This document shows positions 1-4,892 of a stretch of DNA of 6,253 nucleotides, piece after piece (the first letter of the stretch is position 1; every line of letters begins with the position of its first letter). The notes beneath the pieces were generated by a model. It was not told where the DNA came from. It worked only from the letters and a program-made list of their open reading frames with translations, and did no database searches. The DNA lies in NCBI GenBank assembly GCA_018814465.1, contig JAHIZR010000238.1:1-6253 (forward strand), in the 5' to 3' direction. Source of the DNA: a bacterium. Lineage in GTDB: Bacteria; Electryoneota; RPQS01. The translations under genes and the position numbers were made by a program.

Positions 1-80
1 TCGTTATAGCAGGGCAGCAGGACAGCTATGGACAGGTGATCGGGAAGATCAGCCGCTGTTACAGTCGGGGAGGTTTGCAT
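1..80 (-). CDS. Family 2 glycosyltransferase, N-terminal fragment (cut by window edge)
   Basis: The first 26 codons of a minus-strand gene are present, starting at ATG (80-78). The peptide ends in the stretch LSIAVLLPCYN, and the next partial codon (GA) gives Asp or Glu. A short hydrophobic beta strand ending in (L/I)PCYNE is the start of the GT-A fold in family 2 glycosyltransferases (Pfam PF00535), where it begins the nucleotide-sugar site. The start is supported by AAGGAA seven bases upstream and by a 31-bp gap from the stop of the preceding membrane protein gene, so the two are probably one operon. Next to a GT-C-like membrane protein, a dolichyl- or undecaprenyl-phosphate sugar synthase is a reasonable guess, but the acceptor and donor cannot be read from 26 residues. 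The DXD motif and any membrane spans lie outside the window. Confidence 0.75.
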   Translation of the reverse strand, partial: MQTSPTVTAADLPDHLSIAVLLPCYN

Positions 81-87
81 GCACAAT

Positions 88-93
88 TTCCTT
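88..93 (-). promoter_or_regulatory. Ribosome binding site of the partial GT2 gene
   Basis: On the minus strand AAGGAA lies seven bases before the ATG at 80-78, a normal Shine-Dalgarno distance. It lies in the 31-bp gap after the membrane protein's stop codon and fixes the ATG as the start, rather than the in-frame TTG six bases upstream of it. Confidence 0.6.
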
Positions 94-111
94 GCGTCCT
101 TTAAGAGGTGA

Positions 112-1836
112 TCATCGGTTCTGTTTCGAGACAGGCCAGAGCGCGAGACCGGGCCGAGAATGGGCTGAAGCGATGGGTAATGCATGAGCGGCATCCACCG
201 TCAGACCATAAGCGGCCACGACTTGTGAATCCTGATTCAGCCAGCTGTAATAACTCGGGTGCGATCTCGACAGCAGGTAGATATCGCCATCGTGATCGGC
301 GATGACGCGGCGGATTTCACTCTGCATTATTGTCTGTTTGGAGGGATCGGTTAAGTTGCTGAGCACGCGCACCCAGCGGATTTCCCCGGGGAACAGTGGA
401 ACCAGATAACCCCAGGGCCGGGTGTTGGCCATAATAACCAGGGTATTTTGCGGATTGGAGATTGCCGGAAGCTGAACATTCCAGAACTCATCTCCCCAGC
501 GCACCCGTTCATGCTGCACCGAATTCACCGCCACGAAAATATATACGAAAGCCGCCGCGAGGATTCCGGTCCGCAGCAGTCCATTCGAAATCAGCTTGAA
601 GAGCAGCAGTACAATGAGAAGCGGGCCAACTTGCTCAGTGACGGATGTATACCGGATAACCGAAAATTTGTACTGCCAGATAAAATAGGAAACGATGAAG
701 AAGACCAGCAGGAAGAGCTCGGGCTTGGAAAAGGCAAGTGTTTTGCCGCTCTTGCGCGAGACGTTCATGGTGTCTGTCTTGATCAGGAAGCGTTGGGCGA
801 ACCAGTACAGGCAGGAGATAATCAGCAGCCCATAGATGACGGCGTAGCGGCTGTCGCGAGCCATGTTCTGAGTCTGGGTATAGTGATTATCGAACGCTAT
901 TTCAAACGGCCGTATCAAGCCCTGCAGGAAAGTTTCGGCAAGATAACGGTTATCGGCATATGAGACCGGATCGGCCCACGACGACTGAAAGATCTGATTA
1001 TAGAAAGGGAAAAGGGGATTCTGGAAATGATGATAGAGTTTAGCCATCCAGAATCCGTTTGTGATCAGGAATCCGATCAGGAAAGCGCCGCACCAGAGAA
1101 GCAGCACGCGGGCGCGGCCGGACCAGCTTGTTTCCACTATCAAAAAAGCAGCCGCGATGCCGACCGCATAGATCAGCAGAGTCAGCTTGAGACCGACTCC
1201 CATCCCAAAGATAAGGGACGCGATAATGACTCGATTGCGCGCTTCGGGAGCGGACAGCGAATCATGGTCGGCAAGCGCTTTCAGGAAAAGATAGAGGGCA
1301 GTCAGCGCGAATAAGCTTATCAGCGTATCATTCTGCGAAGCTCCGAGTTCTCCGATAAAGATCGGCGCGTAGGAGCCCAGGGCTGCGCAGACAATCGACA
1401 GTCCGAGCCGAAGGTTAGGCGACAGTGTGCGAAAGAGCAGAAAAGCTGTCGCGAAAACCAGCCCGATATTCAGTCCGTGGATTCCTCCCATCAGAAAACC
1501 GAGGAGTTTCGGCGGCAGATAGGTGATTCCAAGATAGAAAGGCAGATCGAGGAGGGGATTGAGGTAGCTTTGCAGCTGCGCGGGAGCGAAATCGAAATCG
1601 AGTCTGCCGGTCAGGAAAGCGAACGGATTATAGTAGTGATAGTTGCGAAGATCCCAGTTATTGTCCTGTCCCAGATGGATGGAAATGAATCCGCAGAGAA
1701 TAAAACCGATTACGAAAACGGCAAGCTGCAGATGCCGGTGATATGACTCCGCAATCCAAGGCGCGCTCGCTTTCGCGGCTGTCGGGGCAGTCTCCGGTTT
1801 GGATTTGCGGGAGTGTTTGGCTGACTTGGCAGTCAT
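112..1836 (-). CDS. Multi-pass membrane protein, GT-C/DUF2029-like putative glycosyltransferase
   Basis: Probable integral membrane glycosyltransferase using a polyprenyl-phosphate sugar on the periplasmic side. Numbering from ATG 1836 (574 aa): a Lys/Ala-rich cytoplasmic start of about 35 residues is followed by roughly ten hydrophobic spans (about 37-55, 108-136, 143-164, 169-187, 203-233, 243-262, 330-347, 372-386, 403-415, 422-438) and a soluble C-terminal tail of about 135 residues. The loop after span 1 begins GQDNNWDLRNYHYYNP with Asp58 and Asp62; an acidic motif in that loop is the usual GT-C catalytic position. NPLFPFYNQIF (273-283) and ARDSRYA (326-332) recall bacterial GT87/GT39-like hypothetical proteins. 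The start is uncertain: an in-frame TTG at 1878 would add 14 residues (588 aa), and neither start has a good Shine-Dalgarno. ATG is preferred because it gives the more typical charged N-terminus. The adjacent GT2 gene supports a role in envelope glycan or protein glycosylation. The substrate is unknown. Confidence 0.72.
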   Translation of the reverse strand: MTAKSAKHSRKSKPETAPTAAKASAPWIAESYHRHLQLAVFVIGFILCGFISIHLGQDNNWDLRNYHYYNPFAFLTGRLDFDFAPAQLQSYLNPLLDLPFYLGITYLPPKLLGFLMGGIHGLNIGLVFATAFLLFRTLSPNLRLGLSIVCAALGSYAPIFIGELGASQNDTLISLFALTALYLFLKALADHDSLSAPEARNRVIIASLIFGMGVGLKLTLLIYAVGIAAAFLIVETSWSGRARVLLLWCGAFLIGFLITNGFWMAKLYHHFQNPLFPFYNQIFQSSWADPVSYADNRYLAETFLQGLIRPFEIAFDNHYTQTQNMARDSRYAVIYGLLIISCLYWFAQRFLIKTDTMNVSRKSGKTLAFSKPELFLLVFFIVSYFIWQYKFSVIRYTSVTEQVGPLLIVLLLFKLISNGLLRTGILAAAFVYIFVAVNSVQHERVRWGDEFWNVQLPAISNPQNTLVIMANTRPWGYLVPLFPGEIRWVRVLSNLTDPSKQTIMQSEIRRVIADHDGDIYLLSRSHPSYYSWLNQDSQVVAAYGLTVDAAHALPIASAHSRPGLALWPVSKQNR

Positions 1837-1869
1837 GAGAATTGAATTCGGTATCGGAGGGGGGTAATA

Positions 1870-1904
1870 TGAAGTCAAAAATATTCTTCAGACTTCAAGA
1901 ATAT
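1870..1904 (-). repeat. Two overlapping, mutually exclusive inverted repeats upstream of the membrane protein gene
   Basis: TGAAGTC at 1870-1876 is perfectly complementary to GACTTCA at 1891-1897, and ATATTCTT at 1881-1888 is perfectly complementary to AAGAATAT at 1897-1904. The second repeat begins inside the loop of the first and shares base 1897, so only one hairpin could form at a time. The block covers the alternative TTG start (1878-1876) and would be in the leader if ATG 1836 is used. Its function is not known; it could be a leader switch, an operator or chance in AT-rich DNA. Confidence 0.45.
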
Positions 1905-2003
1905 AAGCATTTATAGCCTTGAATCAACTATCATGCAGGATTGCCTTAAAGATCAACTCCTCGCTCTATTATCTACAATAATTACAAATATATAAAAGCC
2001 TTA

Positions 2004-2017
2004 CATGGAACTCCATG
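2004..2017. repeat. 14-bp perfect palindrome in the divergent region
   Basis: CATGGA and TCCATG are perfect 6-bp arms separated by AC. This is the shape of a dimeric repressor or activator site and sits between the two divergent transcription units. No protein can be assigned to it. Confidence 0.4.
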
Positions 2018-2140
2018 CTCGATCAACAGGAGGCAATAGATCTTCAAAGTATTCAAGTGATTTGCCGTTTTCATTTTTTCATAGAATATTGAGACGGTTA
2101 GGCGCAGAAGTTGTATATTATTGATATTTATGTGGTGGAA

Positions 2141-2158
2141 TTGCGCATCTCTTGCGCA
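2141..2158 (+). repeat. Direct repeat TTGCGCA with 11-bp period
   Basis: TTGCGCA occurs at 2141-2147 and again at 2152-2158, exactly 11 bp apart, so both copies face the same side of the helix. The second copy contains the -35-like hexamer of the candidate promoter. This arrangement fits a tandem activator or repressor site, but the binding protein is unknown. Confidence 0.4.
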
Positions 2159-2180
2159 CGTGGATTTGATTGCTTATTTT
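2152..2180 (+). promoter_or_regulatory. Candidate sigma-70-type promoter of the lipoprotein/regulator operon
   Basis: TTGCGC (2152-2157) and TATTTT (2175-2180) are separated by 17 bp. Transcription would start near 2187, leaving a leader of about 95 nt before TTG 2283. Both hexamers are imperfect, and the promoter rules of this lineage are unknown. Confidence 0.3.
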
Positions 2181-2263
2181 ATATAGAAATTGATTTCGAA
2201 AATCAGAAGGTGAAGCCAGCAATCCTCTGCCAGTTCTGCTTCAGAAATCGAGATAGATATAGT

Positions 2264-2270
2264 TGGAGGT
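2264..2270 (+). promoter_or_regulatory. Ribosome binding site of the lipoprotein gene (long spacing)
   Basis: TGGAGGT is the only good Shine-Dalgarno in front of this frame. It lies about 13 nt before TTG 2283, longer than usual. An in-frame ATT at 2274 would be too close, and the in-frame TTG codons at 2310 and 2319 have no site of their own, so TTG 2283 is the best supported start. Confidence 0.45.
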
Positions 2271-2282
2271 TCTATTCGAAAC

Positions 2283-3077
2283 TTGTTAACACAGGCCGGG
2301 TTTAAGATATTGTATTCATTGATTAAAAGACATATTCTCATCGTTGCTTTGTGCTTGTCAGCCAGTTGTCTGTCCCTCTCCTGCAATGCTCCGCATGACA
2401 ATCCTCTCGATCCCGAATCCAAGTATTTCAATGGTTCAAAGTATTCCCTTGAAGACTTTGCGGGTTGCGTGAGATCCTTGCATACCTCGCGGAGTTTTCC
2501 AACGACGGATGTCTATTCAGTCATAGTCGAGGGATCGATGTCCCAGGATGTCGAGATGGATTCCGTATGGGTGATCTATCGGAACCGGACTCCGGTCGAG
2601 CTGGAACGGCTTGATCTTGGTTTATGGGGAACCATTCTATCGTCCGCCTATTTTAACACCACAGATCCGCAGATGATAGGTGTGATGGGTCAACCGTTCG
2701 TAATCAGTTTCGCTGTGACCGGTGATGAGATCTATACTCTCGAACCACTTTACCTGATCCGATTGATTGAGGAGACGCCTCGACTGATCAGTCCCGCCGC
2801 CTATGACACTGTTGGCCAGCAGCCCTTGCTGAAGTGGGAGACCTTCAGCGCGCCGTACGAAATCCGGTATCAGGCTTCCGTCTGGCGGGATGAAGTCGGA
2901 TTTGAGGTCGAGACCTGGTCTTCGGATTTCCTTCCGGACTCGGTGCATGAAATCGAGACAGGAGAAACGCTTGTTGTCGGGAATTATTATTGGGTTCTTT
3001 ATGTGATTGATGAATTCTTAAACCGTTCGAGGTCTCACGAGGGTGAGTTCGTTGTGCGGGAGGAAGCCGGATCATGA
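2283..3077 (+). CDS. Secreted lipoprotein with C-terminal fibronectin-III-like domain
   Basis: Predicted envelope lipoprotein of 264 aa with TTG start. Residues 15-33 form a signal peptide (basic IKRH, then a hydrophobic run) leading to a cluster of Cys at 24, 29 and 34. Cys34 is the likeliest lipidation site because it is followed by NAPHDNPLDPES; Cys plus DNP(L/F)DP is common in lipoproteins of FCB-type bacteria. The residues before Cys34 (Ser-Leu-Ser) are a weak lipobox. Residues about 65-155 and 165-258 look like two beta-rich modules. The second begins TPRLISPAAYDTVGQQPLLKW and ends in YYWVLYVIDEF, the pattern of a fibronectin-III-like sandwich. There is no catalytic motif. The stop overlaps the start of the sigma-54 activator (ATGA), which implies co-translation and a possible sensing or target relationship. 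It could also be an unrelated structural lipoprotein. The exact family was not recognised. Confidence 0.75.
   Translation: MLTQAGFKILYSLIKRHILIVALCLSASCLSLSCNAPHDNPLDPESKYFNGSKYSLEDFAGCVRSLHTSRSFPTTDVYSVIVEGSMSQDVEMDSVWVIYRNRTPVELERLDLGLWGTILSSAYFNTTDPQMIGVMGQPFVISFAVTGDEIYTLEPLYLIRLIEETPRLISPAAYDTVGQQPLLKWETFSAPYEIRYQASVWRDEVGFEVETWSSDFLPDSVHEIETGETLVVGNYYWVLYVIDEFLNRSRSHEGEFVVREEAGS
3058..3065 (+). promoter_or_regulatory. Ribosome binding site of the sigma-54 activator, inside the lipoprotein gene
   Basis: GGGAGGAA lies in the last codons of the lipoprotein gene, about 10 nt before ATG 3074. The ATGA overlap (3074-3077) shares the lipoprotein stop TGA with the new start, a classic translational coupling arrangement that also fixes this ATG as the start. 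Confidence 0.7.
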
Positions 3078-4567
3078 GCCAGAGTACTTATCTGCTGACT
3101 TCGGAACAGATTCTGGATGTCGGCCAGAAGCTGCTTGAATTGCGGCCCGTGGAAGAGGTTCTGAACTCGGTTTTGGAAGCGGCGGCAACGACGATGCGCG
3201 CGGAGACCGCGATGATCCTGCTTCATGATAAGGCCAGCGATTCGCTGACGGTGGCGGCTTCGCGGCATGCGGGAGCGGGCGAAGCGCGGACTTTGGATCA
3301 GATTTCGCGTTCGCTGATTGACGAGTGCATTAGGGACGCTCGCCCGGTGCTTACGGAGAGCGCGGTTGAGGATCCTCGTTTTTCCGGCAAGCAGTCCGTG
3401 ATTCTGCAGCATATTCAGGCGGCGGTGATTATTCCTCTGCGAGGGAAAGCCGGCGTGGAGGGCGCGATTTATCTGGACAGCCGTTCGGATCGCGGGCTCT
3501 TTCGCAATGAGAATCTGGAACCGATGGCAACCTTAGCGGCAATCTCGACCTTGGCTATCGAGAACGCGCGGCAGTATGAGAGCGCGCAGCGGCAGATTGA
3601 TTATCTGAAGAGTGAAAAGCAGGGCCGCCCGTATTTGTTGGTTGGTTCATCTCCGGCGATGAAAGAGTTAAACGCGATGATCAACCGCATCGCGCCGACG
3701 GATCTGCCGGTTATCATCACGGGTGAATCCGGGACGGGGAAGGAGCTGGTGGCGCGCGAGATTCATAATGGATCGAGCCGCAAGGACAAGCCGTTTATTT
3801 CACTTTACTGCGGCAATATATCTCCGGAGCTGTTTGAAAGCGAGCTCTTCGGACATAAGCGCGGATCCTTTACGGGAGCCGTGAATGATAAGGAAGGGCT
3901 GGTGGCCGCCGCGGAGGGGGGATCGCTTTTTCTCGATGAAGTCGGCGATATTCCTACGAAGCATCAAGCGAAGCTGCTGCGCTTCCTGCAGGACTCGCAG
4001 TATCGGATCGTGGGTGACACGGTAATCCGGTCGGCAAACGTGCGAATCATTACGGCGACGAACAAGAATCTTGAAAAAGAAATCGAAGCGGGGAATTTCC
4101 GGGAGGATCTTTTCTATCGTTTATATATTCTCCCGGTGATTGTTCCGCCGCTGCGCGACCGGCTGTCCGATATTCCGTTTCTGGTGAAGCATTTTTTAAA
4201 GAAGCATGTCGGCGCGGGCGGATTGCCGAGCGGAATCTCGGCGGAGGCTTTGCGGCGGCTGATGAATCATACTTGGCCGGGCAATGTGCGGGAGCTGGAA
4301 AACACGATTGCGCGGGCGGCCGTAGTGGCCTCCGGCGCAAGAATTGAAGCGGGCGACATTCTGCATCAGCAGTTGAAAGCCGTTAACATTCATATGAAGG
4401 ATCTAAGCTGGAAAGCGGCGGAGCGCGCGCATATTCTGAAAGTGCTCTCCTTATGCGAGGGGAATAAAACTCAGGCGGCGAAGGAGCTTGGAGTTTCGAG
4501 AAGATATCTACACTATCGGCTAAAGGAATGGGAAGAAGCAACCGATCAGAAAGAAGATGACGGATAA
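3074..4567 (+). CDS. GAF domain sigma-54-dependent transcriptional activator (bacterial enhancer-binding protein)
   Basis: A 497-aa activator that would bind upstream sites and use ATP hydrolysis to open promoters held by sigma-54 RNA polymerase. Domains in order are GAF sensor about 24-168 (ending in AIENARQYES), short linker, AAA+ core about 189-380, and Fis-type HTH about 443-487 (GNKTQAAKELGVSRRYLHYR). Walker A is GESGTGKE (217-224). Walker B is SLFLDE, with Asp288 and Glu289. The sensor I region is TATN (327-330), Arg343 and Arg349 lie in FREDLFYRL, and sensor II is WPGNVREL with Arg406. The sigma-54 contact loop reads GSFTGA (264-269) rather than the usual GAFTGA, keeping the key Phe266 and Thr267. 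There is no receiver domain, so control is probably through the GAF domain (small ligand, redox) or a partner such as the upstream lipoprotein or downstream kinase. All catalytic positions are intact. The target promoters are not visible. Confidence 0.93.
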   Translation: MSQSTYLLTSEQILDVGQKLLELRPVEEVLNSVLEAAATTMRAETAMILLHDKASDSLTVAASRHAGAGEARTLDQISRSLIDECIRDARPVLTESAVEDPRFSGKQSVILQHIQAAVIIPLRGKAGVEGAIYLDSRSDRGLFRNENLEPMATLAAISTLAIENARQYESAQRQIDYLKSEKQGRPYLLVGSSPAMKELNAMINRIAPTDLPVIITGESGTGKELVAREIHNGSSRKDKPFISLYCGNISPELFESELFGHKRGSFTGAVNDKEGLVAAAEGGSLFLDEVGDIPTKHQAKLLRFLQDSQYRIVGDTVIRSANVRIITATNKNLEKEIEAGNFREDLFYRLYILPVIVPPLRDRLSDIPFLVKHFLKKHVGAGGLPSGISAEALRRLMNHTWPGNVRELENTIARAAVVASGARIEAGDILHQQLKAVNIHMKDLSWKAAERAHILKVLSLCEGNKTQAAKELGVSRRYLHYRLKEWEEATDQKEDDG

Positions 4568-4621
4568 CTTTCCAACCATAATGCTCATCTTGAGACTTCT
4601 CGCGCACTCGAATTCAGAATC

Positions 4622-4634
4622 ATTCGCGGCGAAT
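4622..4634. repeat. 13-bp perfect palindrome ATTCGC-G-GCGAAT
   Basis: Perfect 6-bp arms lie around a single G, 55 bp after the activator stop and just upstream of a TATAAC hexamer. This is the size and shape of a dimeric regulator site, for example for the Fis-type HTH of the preceding activator, but that link is only a guess. Confidence 0.4.
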
Positions 4635-4664
4635 AATCCGTGTGTATAACAACCGAACAGAACA

Positions 4665-4743
4665 GGATTCCGGCCGGGTTGCGCACCTTAGAGGACTCGA
4701 TAACCGGACGTTTTCCGTGCTTAGCCCGGCTCGGCAAACGGGC
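4665..4743 (+). repeat. Tandem structured repeat, unit 1 (long hairpin)
   Basis: The unit begins GGATTCCGGCCGGGTT. CCG (4670-4672) and GCCGGG (4673-4678) pair with CCCGGC (4725-4730) and CGG (4732-4734), with T4731 bulged. The helix continues through weak TTG/TAG pairs into GCAC (4683-4686) with GTGC (4717-4720), leaving an apical loop of about 30 nt. The same fold, including the bulged T, recurs in unit 2. The strand is given as plus because both flanking genes are transcribed that way; the hairpin itself is strand-neutral. Confidence 0.55.
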
Positions 4744-4826
4744 GGATTCCGGCAGGGTATCGCGCCCTAAAAATCTCGTTTGCTTAAGGATGTTCGGCGC
4801 TTAAACCCTGCTCGGCGGTTGAAACG
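4744..4826 (+). repeat. Tandem structured repeat, unit 2 (long hairpin)
   Basis: The unit begins GGATTCCGGCAGGGT, 79 bp after the same point in unit 1. CCG (4749-4751) and GCAGGGT (4752-4758) pair with ACCCTGC (4805-4811) and CGG (4813-4815), with T4812 bulged as in unit 1. A second stem GCGCC (4762-4766) with GGCGC (4796-4800) closes a 29-nt loop. Both units end in CTCGGC followed shortly by AAACG. The hairpin ends about 78 nt before the kinase start codon, so it could lie in the kinase leader. No poly-T follows, so it is not an intrinsic terminator. Confidence 0.58.
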
Positions 4827-4892
4827 TTCTTATACATACAATGGCGGCGATCTGAACAGCGGAAAGAAATTCTAACTAAGACCCCTCACTTA

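Larger units (their letters stand above)
1879..2282. other. AT-rich divergent intergenic region, no gene seen
   Basis: About 400 bp separate the minus-strand glycosyltransferase operon from the plus-strand lipoprotein operon, so promoters for both directions should lie here. Visible elements are the overlapping inverted repeats at 1870-1904, a perfect palindrome CATGGA-AC-TCCATG at 2004-2017, the phased direct repeat TTGCGCA at 2141-2158 and a candidate promoter at 2152-2180. A tight hairpin TGATTT-cga-AAATCA lies at 2191-2205, and TGAAGC (2211-2216) can pair with GCTTCA (2238-2243). On the minus strand TATAAA (1915-1910) could be a -10 element, but no matching -35 was found. A 64-codon TTG-initiated frame at 2111-2305 has no recognisable features and is not called. 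Confidence 0.6.
4568..4892. other. Intergenic region between activator and kinase, structured, no gene seen
   Basis: This 325-bp stretch holds a 13-bp palindrome (4622-4634), a TATAAC that could be a -10 element (4645-4650, without a good -35), two tandem hairpin units (4665-4826) and a short AT-richer piece before the kinase start. No hairpin followed by a T-run is seen, so no intrinsic terminator is called for the activator gene. No GG-N10-GC sigma-54 promoter was found by eye. The ATG at 4841 runs into a stop after four codons. Confidence 0.6.

Noticed and set aside
448..963. 171-codon open frame on the plus strand
   Set aside because: It lies wholly antisense to the membrane protein gene, whose translation shows clear membrane spans. 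The plus-strand product is highly charged with no recognisable domain.
2028..2033. AGGAGG, a perfect Shine-Dalgarno
   Set aside because: No start codon with an open frame follows at a usable distance; the nearest GTG is over 20 nt away.
2111..2305. Small 64-codon frame with TTG start before the lipoprotein
   Set aside because: No good ribosome site, no recognisable features, and it covers the candidate promoter and leader of the lipoprotein gene.
4706..4720. GG...TGC resembling a sigma-54 -24/-12 promoter before the kinase
   Set aside because: The spacing between GG and GC is 11 rather than the strict 10, and it lies in the loop and arm of the unit 1 hairpin.
4665..4826. Tandem hairpins as integron attC sites or intrinsic terminators
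   Set aside because: The RYYYAAC/GTTRRRY end boxes of attC are absent, and no T-run follows either hairpin.
4819..4842. TTGAAA with TACAAT as a kinase promoter
   Set aside because: The spacer is only 12 bp, too short for a sigma-70-type promoter.
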